Assembly (NCBI RefSeq): GCF_001279585.1
Contig: NZ_LGEC01000114.1
Span: 186,001-250,000 of the forward strand
DNA from: Nocardiopsis sp. NRRL B-16309
GTDB lineage: Bacteria; Actinomycetota; Actinomycetes; Streptosporangiales; Streptosporangiaceae
Length of the DNA stretch: 64,000 nt
Direction of reading: 5' to 3'
Part shown: positions 40,831-52,196 of the stretch, piece by piece
How the letters are laid out: every line of letters starts with the position of its first letter
Numbering within the stretch: position 1 is the first letter of the stretch
Program-made: the position numbers and the translations under genes
Notes under the pieces: model-generated
What the model was told of the DNA's origin: nothing
Seen by the model: only the letters and a program-made list of their open reading frames with translations
The model's database searches: none

Positions 40831-42462
40831 ATGCCCCCGACGCACGAGGTGTTCAACCAGGCCGCTCCCCTCGGCGACTACGCCGCCGCCGACGACCCCG
40901 CCCTGATGGAGGGCCTGCGGCGGGAGGGCGCGGAGTGGGCGGAGCCGGAGGTCCGCGCGGTCGGTGACGCCGCCGGGTCCGAGCGGGTGCGCGCCTGGGG
41001 CGAGTCGGCCAACGCCTATCCCCCGGTCCTGCGCACCCACGACCGCTACGGGCACCGGATCGACGAGATCGACTACCAGCCCGCCTACCACGTCCTCATG
41101 GACCAGGCCGTCGAGCACGGCATGCACGCCGCGCCCTGGGCCGACGAGCGCCCCGGCGCGCACGTGGCGCGCGCCGCCAAGTTCTTCCTCTGGTCACAGG
41201 CCGAGAGCGGGCACGGGTGCCCGCTCTCGATGACCTACGCCGTGGTGCCCGCGCTGCGCCACGCGCCGGCGCTCGCCGAGCAGTACGAACCGCTGCTGAC
41301 CTCCCGCTCCTACGACTTCGGCCTGCGCGCCCCCCTGGGCAAGCGCGGCCTCATCGCGGGCATGTCGATGACCGAGAAGCAGGGCGGCTCGGACGTGCGC
41401 GCCAACACCACCCGGGCGGTGCCCACCTCCGAGGGCCACTACCTCCTCACCGGGCACAAGTGGTTCACCTCCGCCCCGATGAGCGACTTCTTCCTCACGC
41501 TGGCCCAGGCGCCCGAGGGACTGAGCTGCTTCCTGGTCCCCCGGGTCCTGCCCGACGGCTCCCGCAACGCGCTCCTCGTCCAGCGGCTCAAGGACAAGCT
41601 CGGCAACCACTCCAACGCCTCGGCCGAACTGGAGTACGACGGCGCGGTCGCCCACCTGGTCGGCGAGCCCGGCCGGGGCGTCCCCACCATCATCGAGATG
41701 GTCAACTGCACCCGCCTGGACTGCGTGATCGGCTCCGCCTCGGGCATGCGCGCCGCCCTGACGCACGCGCTGCACCACGCCGAGCACCGCGCCGCGTTCG
41801 GGCGGACGCTCGTCGACCAGCCACTGATGCGCAACGTCCTGGCCGACCTCGCGCTGGAGTCGGAGGCCGCCACCACCCTCATGACCCGCCTGGCCGGGGC
41901 CGTGGACCGCTCGGTGCGCGGCGACGGGGCCGAGACCGCGTTCCGCCGCCTGGGGGTGGCGGTCGGCAAGTTCTGGGTGACCAAGCGCCAGCCCGTGCTC
42001 GCCGCGGAGGCGCTGGAGTGCCTGGGCGGGAACGGCTACGTCGAGGAGTCGGGCATGCCGCGGCTCTTCCGCGACTCCCCGCTCAACTCCATCTGGGAGG
42101 GCTCGGGCAACGTGGCCGCGCTGGACGTGCTCCGCGCGATGGCCCGCGGCCCGGAGTCGCTGGAGGCCTTCCTCGGCGAGGTGGGCGCCGCCTCCGGCGC
42201 GGACGACCACTTCGACGCCGCCCTCAAGCGCCTGCACCAGGTCCTGGGCGACCCGGACGAGGCCCAGTACCGCGCGCGCTCGGTCGTGGAGCTGATGGCC
42301 CTCACCCTCCAGGCGTCCCTGCTGCTGCGGCACGCGCCGACGCCGGTGGCCGAGGCCTTCACGCGCACACGGCTGGGGGGCGAGTGGGGCCGGGTGTTCG
42401 GCACGCTGCCGCGCGGCGTCGACACCGGCCTCATCCTGGACCGCGCCCGCCCCCGCCGCTGA
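40831..42462 (+). CDS. Acyl-CoA dehydrogenase family protein, AidB-like
   Basis: A 543-residue flavoprotein of the AidB branch of the acyl-CoA dehydrogenases, longer than the standard 380-400 residues. AidB-type features are the N-terminal extension (EVFNQAAPLGDYAAADDPAL), MSMTEKQGGSDVRANTTRA, LTGHKWFTSAPMSDFFL, RLKDKLGNHSNASAELEYDG, and NSIWEGSGNVAALDVLRAM at the flavin end. E. coli AidB binds DNA and protects against alkylation; the true reaction is unclear. ATG 40831 has AAGGA seven bases upstream; an in-frame ATG at 40792 has none. Confidence 0.9.
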   Translation: MPPTHEVFNQAAPLGDYAAADDPALMEGLRREGAEWAEPEVRAVGDAAGSERVRAWGESANAYPPVLRTHDRYGHRIDEIDYQPAYHVLMDQAVEHGMHAAPWADERPGAHVARAAKFFLWSQAESGHGCPLSMTYAVVPALRHAPALAEQYEPLLTSRSYDFGLRAPLGKRGLIAGMSMTEKQGGSDVRANTTRAVPTSEGHYLLTGHKWFTSAPMSDFFLTLAQAPEGLSCFLVPRVLPDGSRNALLVQRLKDKLGNHSNASAELEYDGAVAHLVGEPGRGVPTIIEMVNCTRLDCVIGSASGMRAALTHALHHAEHRAAFGRTLVDQPLMRNVLADLALESEAATTLMTRLAGAVDRSVRGDGAETAFRRLGVAVGKFWVTKRQPVLAAEALECLGGNGYVEESGMPRLFRDSPLNSIWEGSGNVAALDVLRAMARGPESLEAFLGEVGAASGADDHFDAALKRLHQVLGDPDEAQYRARSVVELMALTLQASLLLRHAPTPVAEAFTRTRLGGEWGRVFGTLPRGVDTGLILDRARPRR

Positions 42463-42763
42463 GCGGGAGCCGCGCCGGGCCTGTCCGCCCAGAGAGAATT
42501 CGTGGTTTTCGCCAATCCCGAATACCCCAACAAACCCAGATAATTCCTGTGACATACCACCCTTTTCGCCACTCCTGCGATGATCATCGGCGCTGGTCGG
42601 CATACTTCGGTGACGGGAGCGGAAGTAAGTAGTCGTCACCAACGCAACCGCCCGCTTTCGGACGGGTCGTCGGCCGGTGCGCCCCTCCCGGAATCGGGAT
42701 CGGGGGAGGCGCGTCCGGCCCACGGCCTCCGAGGGCCCCGATACCAAGAGACTGACGACGCCT
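42463..42763. other. Intergenic region before glgX
   Basis: About 300 bases without a gene. The first half is locally AT-richer (about 42490-42570) and probably holds the promoter. An inverted repeat GGTGAC (from 42610) and GTCACC (ending near 42641) is visible. The glgX start has no strong ribosome site. Confidence 0.4.
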
Positions 42764-44926
<2,163 letters not shown>

Positions 44927-45024
44927 GGGGCCGGGCCGTCCGGCCGGGCCCTTCCGCTCCCGGCCGGGCGGCGCGGCTCGCGCCGCACGGGTCACGCGGG
45001 AGGGAAGCCCTACCCTTGGTGACC

Positions 45025-45810
45025 ATGTCGTCGAACAACCCGGACCACGCGCCCCTGCGCGCGCTCCTGCCCGCTCCCGGGACCACGGACGTGGACCTGG
45101 CCGCCGCCTACGCCTACCCCGTCGGCCTGGACCAGCCCTGGGTGCGCGCCAACATGGTCGCCAGCGCCGACGGCGGCGCCGTCGGGCCCTCCGGGCGCAG
45201 CCGCGACCTGTCCTCGGTTCCGGACCGCCGGGTGATGGGCGTCCTGCGCGGGTTGAGCGACGTCGTCCTGGTGGGCGCGGCGACCGCGCGCGCCGAGGGA
45301 TACGGTCCGGTCCGCGCGCGCCGGTCGTGGGGATCGCTGCGCGCGGGCCGCCCGGACACGCCGCGCGTGGCGGTGGTCTCGCGTTCACTGGAGCTGCCCG
45401 AGGCCCTGCTGACGGAGGCGCCGAAGGACGCGCGCACCCTCGTCTTCACCACCTCGCACGCCCCGCCGGACCGGCTGGAGCACGTGCGCGAGCACGCCGA
45501 CCTGGTCGTCGTCGACGGCGTGTCCGTGGGCCCCGAGCACGTGGTGAACGCCCTGGCCGAGCGCGGGCTGTACCGGGTGCTCACCGAGGGCGGTCCGCAC
45601 CTGCTGGCGGAGTACGTGGCCGCCGGGCTCCTGGACGAGCTGTGCCTGACCCTGAGCCCGCACCTGCTGGGGTCCGGCGCGCCCCGCATCGTCGCCGGGG
45701 GTTCCGGCACACCGGGGGCGCCGGAACGCGCCTCCGTCCAGAGCACACCCGTGCGCATGGCACACCTGTTGGAGGCCGACGGCCACCTGTTCGCGCGTTA
45801 TCTGCGGTAA
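45025..45810 (+). CDS. Pyrimidine reductase family protein (RibD C-terminal domain only)
   Basis: A 261-residue stand-alone RibD C-terminal/dihydrofolate-reductase-like protein. Visible features are VRANMVASADGGAVGPSGRS, DVVLVGAATARAEGYGPVR (NADPH-binding), RVLTEGGPHLLAEYVAAGL and ELCLTLSPHLLGSG. In riboflavin synthesis this domain reduces the ribosyl group of the pyrimidine intermediate; stand-alone copies in actinomycetes may do this step or serve elsewhere. ATG 45025 has no good ribosome site; a TACCCT hexamer eight bases upstream would fit leaderless start. Confidence 0.87.
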   Translation: MSSNNPDHAPLRALLPAPGTTDVDLAAAYAYPVGLDQPWVRANMVASADGGAVGPSGRSRDLSSVPDRRVMGVLRGLSDVVLVGAATARAEGYGPVRARRSWGSLRAGRPDTPRVAVVSRSLELPEALLTEAPKDARTLVFTTSHAPPDRLEHVREHADLVVVDGVSVGPEHVVNALAERGLYRVLTEGGPHLLAEYVAAGLLDELCLTLSPHLLGSGAPRIVAGGSGTPGAPERASVQSTPVRMAHLLEADGHLFARYLR

Positions 45811-45986
45811 ACGCTCCCTCACGGGACCCGCGCGCTACAGGTCGATTTCGGCCACCCCCCAATCACGCATGAACCGCCCCGGAATCGGACATACCCGATG
45901 TGTGCCTCCGGTGGACAGATCCCCGGCGGGCACACCGCATCGACGGGGCTTACCGGCTTGGCCCCCCGGCCGAGAGGATGAACGTA

Positions 45987-46766
45987 GTGCCGACGTCCGA
46001 CAACGGGTCCCCTCCGGTCTACCGAGAGATCGCCGAGGAACTACGCGGACAGATCCGCTCCGGACGGTACGCCGACGGCGACCGCCTCCCCGGTGAGAAC
46101 TCCCTCATGGAGCGTCATGGTGTCGCGCGGGCGACGGCACGGCAGGCGCTCTCCGTCCTGATCAATGAGGGCCTGGCCGTGGCCGTGCGCGGCTCCGGCA
46201 TCTACGTCCGCCTGTTCCGACCGGTACGAAGACACGGGGCCCGCCGCCTGTCCAAGGAGCTGTGGGGCAGCGGGCGGGCGATCTGGCAGACCGACAGCGA
46301 GGACCGCGGCTACGAGGTGGACCGCCTGCGCGTGGAGGAGGCGGCCGCCGGGGACCACGTGCGGCGCGCCCTCGGACTGGCCGAGGGCGCGGCGGTGGTG
46401 CGGCGGGCCCGGCGCTACCTCGTGGACGGCCGCCCGGTGCAGAGCGCCGTCTCCCATCTGCCCGTCTCCCTGCTCGGCCCGGCGGAGGGCTCCCCCGCGG
46501 CCCGCAGGATCAGGGAGCCCGACTCCGGCCCCGGCGGGATCTACGCGCGCCTGGCCGAGCTGGGCCGGGCACCGGCGCGTTTCACCGAGGAGATCCGGGT
46601 GCGCATGCCGACCCCCGAGGAGAGCGAGGAGCTGAGCCTGACGCCCGGAACGCCGGTTCTGGAGGTGGCGCGCACCGCCCTGACCGAGCAGAACGTGCCG
46701 GTGGAGTTCAACGAGATCACCATGGACGGGTCCGCGTACGTGCTCCAGTACGACTTCGACGCCTGA
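45987..46766 (+). CDS. GntR-family regulator, HutC/UTRA subgroup
   Basis: A 259-residue regulator. The N-terminal winged helix (YREIAEELRGQIRSGRYADG, then PGENSLMERHGVARATARQA) is followed by a UTRA effector domain with VVRRARRYLVDGRPVQSAVS and a C-terminal LTEQNVPVEFNEITMDGSAY typical of HutC types. GTG 45987 is preferred because GAGAGG sits nine bases upstream; ATG 45978 is also in frame. It is alone, so the regulated genes and ligand are unknown. Confidence 0.9.
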   Translation: MPTSDNGSPPVYREIAEELRGQIRSGRYADGDRLPGENSLMERHGVARATARQALSVLINEGLAVAVRGSGIYVRLFRPVRRHGARRLSKELWGSGRAIWQTDSEDRGYEVDRLRVEEAAAGDHVRRALGLAEGAAVVRRARRYLVDGRPVQSAVSHLPVSLLGPAEGSPAARRIREPDSGPGGIYARLAELGRAPARFTEEIRVRMPTPEESEELSLTPGTPVLEVARTALTEQNVPVEFNEITMDGSAYVLQYDFDA

Positions 46767-46804
46767 GTCGGCCGCGCGCACGCCGTACCCGCGCCGTACA
46801 CACG

Positions 46805-46832
46805 AGGAGGGGCGCCCGCGGGCGCCCCTCCT
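46805..46832. terminator. Bidirectional terminator
   Basis: A perfect 28-base palindrome (AGGAGGGGCGCCCG and complement) followed by TTCCGTTTC, lying between convergent genes. Confidence 0.82.
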
Positions 46833-46847
46833 TCCGTTTCGGTCGGC

Positions 46848-47318
46848 TCACACTCGGTCGACTCGATTTCCGTTTTCCGTCCTGACTCGGCCACCACCCC
46901 GCTTGGAGGCGAACACCAGATATCCCAGCGGCAGGATCGCCAGCCCGACGGCCAGCGCCCCCGCCGCGGCGAAGAACGGACTCTCCGGCTCGGTCATCGC
47001 CCACTGGGCCATCCCGTACCCCAGGAACACCGCCAGAGCCAGGGCGCCGGCGGCGATCGCGCCCGCCAGCACCAGCAGACCGCGATCGGTCCAGGGTTCG
47101 GGCCTGGCACGGGCGATCCCCGCCACCGTGGCCCTGGCGCTGAGCTCGGCCGCCCAGCGCACCTCTCCCGCGACCGAGGCCACCCCCGCGGAGGCGGCCC
47201 GGGCACGGACCCGGGCTCCCGCGGTGGCCTGGTCCAGCCACCACAGTCCGTATCTGATTCTTCCCACACGCAGTGGTCGGCGCGTCACTCTGAGTGGTTG
47301 TTGTGCCGCTACAGCCAT
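46848..47318 (-). CDS. Two-helix membrane protein, unknown
   Basis: A 156-residue protein with an Arg/Ala-rich N-terminal half and two hydrophobic helices (LLVLAGAIAAGALALAVFLG and FFAAAGALAVGLAILPLGYL) separated by a short loop. There are no conserved catalytic residues. ATG 47318 has AGG-rich sequence just upstream. It is divergent from msrB. I do not recognise the family. Confidence 0.68.
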   Translation of the reverse strand: MAVAAQQPLRVTRRPLRVGRIRYGLWWLDQATAGARVRARAASAGVASVAGEVRWAAELSARATVAGIARARPEPWTDRGLLVLAGAIAAGALALAVFLGYGMAQWAMTEPESPFFAAAGALAVGLAILPLGYLVFASKRGGGRVRTENGNRVDRV

Positions 47319-47388
47319 GCCACCTGCCTCAGTGCACTTCGACCGCTGACCCTAATTCGTTGCGTACCCTGCACAATCCGCTCCGAAC

Positions 47389-47414
47389 GTTGCGCAAAGT
47401 GAAGTTACGGGTAT
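47389..47414 (+). promoter_or_regulatory. SigB-type stress promoter candidate before msrB
   Basis: GTTG (47389-47392), 16 bases, GGGTAT (47409-47414), close to the general-stress sigma consensus GTTT-N14/16-GGGTAY. It points toward msrB, with a predicted leader of about 95 bases. Confidence 0.38.
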
Positions 47415-47517
47415 GTGGCCTCTAAGGATGATTTACCTGGCTTCGCGGATATCTGCGCACTTTGTCGCGCTTGGGGCCGTGGCAGCACGCGAGCACGATT
47501 CGGGGTAGCGTCTCACC

Positions 47518-47961
47518 ATGGCTGACTCAGTGGATCCGACCCCGGGCACCAGCGGTGGGGCGGCACGCATTCCCCAGACCGACCAGGAGTGGCGCGAACG
47601 GCTCAGCGCCCAGGAGTACGCCGTACTCCGCCAGGCGGGTACCGAGCGCGCCTGGACCGGCGACTACGTCGACACCAAGACGGCCGGGGTCTACCGCTGC
47701 CGCGGGTGCGGGGCCGAGCTGTTCCGCTCCAGCGAGAAGTTCGACTCCCACTGCGGCTGGCCCAGCTTCTTCGACCCGGCCGACAGCGACGCCGTGACCC
47801 TGCACGAGGACACCTCGCTGGGCGCGGTGCGGACCGAGGTGCGGTGCGCCACCTGCGACTCCCACCTGGGCCACGTCTTCCGGGGCGAGGGCTACGCTAC
47901 TCCCACCAACGCCCGGTACTGCATCAACTCCGTCGCCCTCGACCTGGAGCCGACGGAGTAG
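47518..47961 (+). CDS. msrB: Peptide-methionine (R)-S-oxide reductase
   Basis: A 147-residue MsrB repairing oxidised methionine with thioredoxin. Zinc ligands are Cys61/Cys64 (CRGC) and Cys110/Cys113 (CATC). Catalytic Cys135 is in GEGYATPTNARYCINSVAL; the conserved SHCGWPSF and SHLGHVF motifs are also present. ATG 47518 lacks a ribosome site; TAGCGT six bases before it could support leaderless start, and a stress-type promoter candidate lies further upstream. Confidence 0.95.
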   Translation: MADSVDPTPGTSGGAARIPQTDQEWRERLSAQEYAVLRQAGTERAWTGDYVDTKTAGVYRCRGCGAELFRSSEKFDSHCGWPSFFDPADSDAVTLHEDTSLGAVRTEVRCATCDSHLGHVFRGEGYATPTNARYCINSVALDLEPTE

Positions 47962-48231
47962 GTTGGCATACCATCCAGGTTCCGGGTCACGAGCCACGCC
48001 GACCACCGCCCCCGGTGGCCGGCGACGTCTCCGGCGGCCGCGCCACGGCCACGGCCGGATCAGGGATAATCACATGACGTGCGACCGGGTGCCCCCCAGC
48101 CCGGGGCGCACGGCGCGGACGGGCGGAAGCACCCGCACGCGCACCCGCCAGACCCGGCAGGCACCGGGTCGACCCCTCACAGCGGTACCCGATGTGCGGG
48201 CGACCAGACCGACCCGCGACGAAAGCGCTCG

Positions 48232-48900
48232 ATGACCGACGACTCACCCTCCTCCTCCGCCTCCCCGCGTCCCGCGGCCAGGCCCAGACTCGGCATGGCA
48301 CAGGGATCGGCCCCGTGGCTGGTCCCGTCCCTGGCCGCCGCCGGCGCCGCCGCCCTGGCCGCGCGCGGTTCCCGGGCCCGTACGGCGGCCGCCCTCCCCG
48401 TGGTCGCCCTCGCCGCGGGCATGACCTGGTTCTTCCGTGACCCCGAGCGGGGCCCGGCGACCGGTCGGGTGCTGTCCGCGGCCGACGGCGTCGTGCAGAG
48501 CCTCGACCCCCAGCCCGACGGGCGCCTCCGGGTCGCGGTGTTCATGAACCCCCTCAACGTGCACGTCAATCGTGCTCCCCTGGCCGGCGTGGTCACCGGC
48601 GTCGAGCACCGCCCCGGGGGTTTCCGCCCCGCATTCGACAAGGACAGCGAGCGTAATGAGCGCGTCATCTGGACCCTTGAAACCGAGATCGGTGAGGTCA
48701 CGGTCGTTCAAATCGCCGGCGCGATGGTCCGGCGTATCGTCCCGTATCTCGCTGCGGGGCAGAAGGTCGAGCAAGGCGAGAGGATCGGTCTCATCCGGTT
48801 CGGGTCACGCGTCGACGTCTACCTTCCGACCGGGATCGCCCCGGCGGTGGAGGTCGGCCAGAAGGTCCGCGCCGGAGAAACCCGTCTTGACGCCGACTGA
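48232..48900 (+). CDS. psd: Phosphatidylserine decarboxylase proenzyme
   Basis: A 222-residue membrane enzyme converting phosphatidylserine to phosphatidylethanolamine. It is of the short actinobacterial type, with two N-terminal hydrophobic stretches, WFFRDPERGP, ADGVVQSLDPQP, VFMNPLNVHVNRAP and the serinolysis site RFGSRVDVYLP; self-cleavage between Gly191 and Ser192 would make the pyruvoyl cofactor. Start ATG 48232 has only a weak ribosome site. Its end overlaps the pssA start by 14 bases, and the two enzymes act in sequence in the reverse order. Confidence 0.93.
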   Translation: MTDDSPSSSASPRPAARPRLGMAQGSAPWLVPSLAAAGAAALAARGSRARTAAALPVVALAAGMTWFFRDPERGPATGRVLSAADGVVQSLDPQPDGRLRVAVFMNPLNVHVNRAPLAGVVTGVEHRPGGFRPAFDKDSERNERVIWTLETEIGEVTVVQIAGAMVRRIVPYLAAGQKVEQGERIGLIRFGSRVDVYLPTGIAPAVEVGQKVRAGETRLDAD

Positions 48901-49687
48901 CGGCGCGGTCCTTCCCCCACCGGCCGGAACGGCCGCTGAGACGGCTCCACGGCTGCGGCTGGGCCTGGCCGACTACCTCACCCTCGGCAACGCCCTGTGC
49001 GGCTTCCTGGCCGTCTGGGCGCTGGCCACGGCCCAGTCGGCGCACGCGGTCTCCGGGGCGGGCGGGCCGCTGCCGCACGCGGCCATGGCCACGGTCGTGG
49101 GCCTGCTGCTCGTGGCCGCGGCCCTGGACGTGCTCGACGGCCGTGTGGCGCGCAAGCTCGGCGGCAGCGGCATGGGCGCCGAGCTGGACAACCTCGCGGA
49201 CGTGGTCAGCTTCGGCTTCGCCCCGGCGTTCTTCTTCGTCGTGTGGGGCATGCGGGCCGAGGGCCTGGAACCGTTCGCCGTCGTGGCGGGCGGCGCCGTG
49301 CTGCTCGCGGTGATCGTCCGGCTGGCCCGGTTCTCCTGCCAGGCCCCGGGATCGCACTACTTCACCGGCCTGCCGTGCCCCTTCGGCGCGATGGCCGTGG
49401 TGACGGTGGTCCTGCTCGACCCGCCGCCGCTGACGGGCGTGGCCGCGGTGCTGCTGATCTCCTGGCTGATGGTCAGCCGGATGGAGTACCCCAAGCCGCG
49501 CGGGCGCAAGGCCTACGCCGTCCTGGGCGTCCTCGCCGTCGGCGTGGCCCTGATGGCCGCCTGGGGTCTGGGGCTCCCGGCCGGGCAGTCGCTGATCTAC
49601 CTGATGAGCGCCGCCGTGCTGGGCTTCATCGTGACGATCCCGTTCTACGTGCTGGCCACCCGCAGATCGGCCCGCGAGGACCTCTGA
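48887..49687 (+). CDS. pssA: CDP-diacylglycerol-serine O-phosphatidyltransferase
   Basis: A 266-residue integral membrane enzyme making phosphatidylserine from CDP-diacylglycerol and serine. The CDP-alcohol phosphatidyltransferase motif D-x2-D-G-x2-A-R-x8-G-x3-D-x3-D is complete in DVLDGRVARKLGG through GAELDNLADVVSF. About seven helices are seen. The TTG start at 48887 has GGAGA nine bases upstream and overlaps psd, which suggests coupled expression for phosphatidylethanolamine synthesis. A strong terminator follows. Confidence 0.93.
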   Translation: MTPTDGAVLPPPAGTAAETAPRLRLGLADYLTLGNALCGFLAVWALATAQSAHAVSGAGGPLPHAAMATVVGLLLVAAALDVLDGRVARKLGGSGMGAELDNLADVVSFGFAPAFFFVVWGMRAEGLEPFAVVAGGAVLLAVIVRLARFSCQAPGSHYFTGLPCPFGAMAVVTVVLLDPPPLTGVAAVLLISWLMVSRMEYPKPRGRKAYAVLGVLAVGVALMAAWGLGLPAGQSLIYLMSAAVLGFIVTIPFYVLATRRSAREDL

Positions 49688-49695
49688 AGCACCAA

Positions 49696-49737
49696 CGTGC
49701 GCCGGCCGGACGGTTTCCACCGTCCGACCGGCGCACG
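49696..49737 (+). terminator. Terminator of the psd-pssA operon
   Basis: A 19-base stem with one mismatch (CGTGCGCCGGCCGGACGGT and near-complement) and a 4-base loop starts nine bases after pssA. Confidence 0.82.
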
Positions 49738-49858
49738 CGTGTGTCCGGGCCGACCCGCTCTCCGGGACCACAGGGGGTCGTTCGGAGTCCGGCCCGCCGT
49801 CAGCCCCAGGGGGTCGGCTCGGGCCAAAGCGAGGAACGGGCGGAGGCCCCAAGGAAAA

Positions 49859-50569
49859 CTAGGGCAGGGCGTCGACCAGCTCCGCCACACTCCTGCGGCG
49901 ACCGGTGTAGAACGGCAGCTCCTCGCGGGTGTGCAGGCGGGCCTTGGCGCCGCGCAGGTGGCGCATGAGGTCCACGATGCGGTGCAGTTCGTCGGCCTCG
50001 AAGGCCAGCAGCCACTCGTAGTCGTTCAGCCCGAACGACGACACGGTGTTCGCGCGCACGTCGGGGTAGGGCGCCGCCATGCGGCCGTGCTCGGCGAGCA
50101 TCGCGCGGCGCTCGTCGTCGGGCAGCAGGTACCACTCGTAGGAGCGCACGAACGGATACACGCACAGGTGGTCGCGGGGCTCCTCCCCGGCCAGGAAGGC
50201 CGGAACGTGGCCGCGGTTGAACTCGGCCGGGCGGTGCAGGCCCACGACCGACCACACCGGGGTGCTCGCCTGGCCGACGCGGGTGCGCCGGAAGGCGGAG
50301 TAGGTCTCCTGGACCAGCTCGGAGCTGTCGGCCACCCACCAGAACATGATGTCGGCGTCGGCGCGGAACCCCTGGACGTCGTAGGTGCCGCGGGTGGTCA
50401 CCCCGCGCTCGGCCGCCTTGTCGAGGAAGGTCCGCAGCTCGTCGGCGGCGGCGGCGCGGTCCAGGTCCTGGAGGGAGTCGACCTTGAAGACCGACCACAT
50501 CGTGTAGCGGATGAGGGCGTTGAGGTCGGTGCCGTCCTGGTCGACGGCGGTGTTCTGCTGGCCCGTCAC
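49859..50569 (-). CDS. hemQ: Coproheme decarboxylase (chlorite-dismutase family HemQ)
   Basis: A 236-residue enzyme that oxidatively removes two carboxyls from coproheme to make haem b, the last step of the coproporphyrin pathway used by actinobacteria. The catalytic region YPFVRSYEWYLLPDDERR contains the conserved Tyr; other family strings are YTMWSVFKVDS, DIMFWWVADSSELVQETYSA and FGLNDYEWLLAFEADELHRI with proximal His candidates nearby. GTG 50569 has AAGGAG eight bases upstream and overlaps the hemY stop by four bases (GTGA), so the two haem genes are co-translated. Confidence 0.94.
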   Translation of the reverse strand: MTGQQNTAVDQDGTDLNALIRYTMWSVFKVDSLQDLDRAAAADELRTFLDKAAERGVTTRGTYDVQGFRADADIMFWWVADSSELVQETYSAFRRTRVGQASTPVWSVVGLHRPAEFNRGHVPAFLAGEEPRDHLCVYPFVRSYEWYLLPDDERRAMLAEHGRMAAPYPDVRANTVSSFGLNDYEWLLAFEADELHRIVDLMRHLRGAKARLHTREELPFYTGRRRSVAELVDALP

Positions 50570-52032
50570 GGGTTGACTCCTTGTCGGTTCGGTCCGTCGG
50601 CGTCGCCGCCGCGGTGGGTGTGACTGTGCGTCTGGAGTGTGCCCGCCAGGTGCGCGGCCTCGCGGCCCGCGTCGGCGATGCACGCGGGGATGCCCACGCC
50701 ACCGTAGGCGGCGCCGCACACCCCCAGTCCCGGGAGGCCGTGGACGGCCGAGCGCACGCGCTCGACCCGGTCGGCGTGCCCGACCGCGTACTGGGGCAGT
50801 CCGCCGGCCCACCGGGTGAGGCGGGTCTGCACCGGAGGCGCGGTCCGTCCGGTGACCGCGGCCAGGTCCGCGAGCGCGGCCGCCGTCAGCTCCTCGTCCG
50901 AGCGCTCCAGCGCCCCGTCGCCGGCCCGGCCGATGGAGCAGCGCACCACCACGAGGTCGTCGCCGGGGTTGGCGGCGGCGAGCTCCTCGGCGAGCCACGG
51001 CCACTTGTTGGTGGAGTAGGTCGCGGCCTTGATGGTGAGCCCCTCCCCCGCCGGAACGAGGAACCCGGTGCCGCTGAGCGGTTCGGGGAAGGCCGAGGCC
51101 TGGAAGGCGAAGGTCAGCAGCGCCATACCGGCGTACTCCACGCCCCGCAGCCCGTCGGCCGCCGCCGGGGCGTGGCCGGCGAGCAGCCGGGCGGCCTCGG
51201 GGGCCGGGCAGGCCAGCAGGACGCCGTCGCAGTCGAACGCCTCGCCGTCGTCCAGGTGCACCCTCCAGCCCCGGGCGTGCCGTTCCAGGGAGCGCGCGCG
51301 GGTGCCCGTGCGCACGTCCTTGCCCAACCGCTCGGCCAGGGCGGCGGTGAGCGTGGCCACGCCGCCGCGCAGGGAGGCGAACACCGGCCCGTCGGCCGTG
51401 GGGGCCGAACCCCGGCCCCGCAGACTCGTGTGCACGGCCCGCATGAGGGAGCGGTCGCGGCGGGCCATGGGGGCGATCTGGGGCAGGGTCGAGTCCAGGG
51501 ACAGGCGGTCGGCGCGGCCGGCGTAGACGCCGCCGAGCAGGGGTTCGACGAGGCGGTCCACGACCTGGGCGCCCATCCGGACGCCCACGTAGGCGCCCAC
51601 GGGCACGTCGCCGCGCACCGGGGTGCGCGGCCAGACCAGGTCGAGCCCGGCGCGCAGCGTCCCGGACCAGGTCAGCACCCCGCTGCGGGCGAGTTCGCGC
51701 AGGCTGCCCGGTACGCCCATCAGCTGGCCCTTGGGCAGCGGGCGGATCCGACCGCGGCTGTAGATCCCGGCGCCGCCGCGGCCGGGGTGCACGATCCGGT
51801 CGGACAGGCCCAGCTCGGCGAAGAGTTCCAGCGCCTCGGGGCGGCGTGCCAGGACCGACTCCGCGCCCGCGTCCACGGGGACGCCCGCGACGGCCGAGGC
51901 GTGCAGCTTCCCACCCGGGGTCCCGGCGGCCTCCAGGACGGTGACGGCGGTTCCGAGCCCGGTGAGGCGGTGGGCGGCGGTGAGTCCGGAGACCCCGCCG
52001 CCGACCACGACGACGTGCGGTGCTTCAGGCAT
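50566..52032 (-). CDS. hemY: Coproporphyrinogen/protoporphyrinogen III oxidase
   Basis: A 488-residue FAD enzyme oxidising coproporphyrinogen III to coproporphyrin III in the actinobacterial haem route (HemY, also CgoX). The dinucleotide-binding site VVVGGGVSGLTAAHRL is at the N-terminus; GGKLHASAVAGVPVDAGAES, RDRSLMRAVH, GGVATLTAALAERLG and the C-terminal FAD loop VCGAAYGGVGIPACI match the family. Start ATG 52032. It directly precedes hemQ with a four-base overlap, so two late steps of haem synthesis are made together. Confidence 0.93.
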   Translation of the reverse strand: MPEAPHVVVVGGGVSGLTAAHRLTGLGTAVTVLEAAGTPGGKLHASAVAGVPVDAGAESVLARRPEALELFAELGLSDRIVHPGRGGAGIYSRGRIRPLPKGQLMGVPGSLRELARSGVLTWSGTLRAGLDLVWPRTPVRGDVPVGAYVGVRMGAQVVDRLVEPLLGGVYAGRADRLSLDSTLPQIAPMARRDRSLMRAVHTSLRGRGSAPTADGPVFASLRGGVATLTAALAERLGKDVRTGTRARSLERHARGWRVHLDDGEAFDCDGVLLACPAPEAARLLAGHAPAAADGLRGVEYAGMALLTFAFQASAFPEPLSGTGFLVPAGEGLTIKAATYSTNKWPWLAEELAAANPGDDLVVVRCSIGRAGDGALERSDEELTAAALADLAAVTGRTAPPVQTRLTRWAGGLPQYAVGHADRVERVRSAVHGLPGLGVCGAAYGGVGIPACIADAGREAAHLAGTLQTHSHTHRGGDADGPNRQGVNP

Positions 52033-52196
52033 GTACCCAGCTTTCCAGATGCTCCGGGTCACAGCGATCCGCACTGCCCGTTGGAGCCGGCCGAGGGCTC
52101 CCCGTGGGAACCGCCTCCACCGCGGCGTGTCCCAGCCGTTGCGGGGTCGTGACCGCGCGACCGCAACGGGCGCCGGAGCGGCTGCGTCCGAGGGAC

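Noticed and set aside
46848..47318. Antisense reading as a plus-strand protein
   Set aside because: The minus-strand frame has two clean membrane helices and a ribosome site; the plus-strand frame is an Ala/Ser/Arg-rich shadow.
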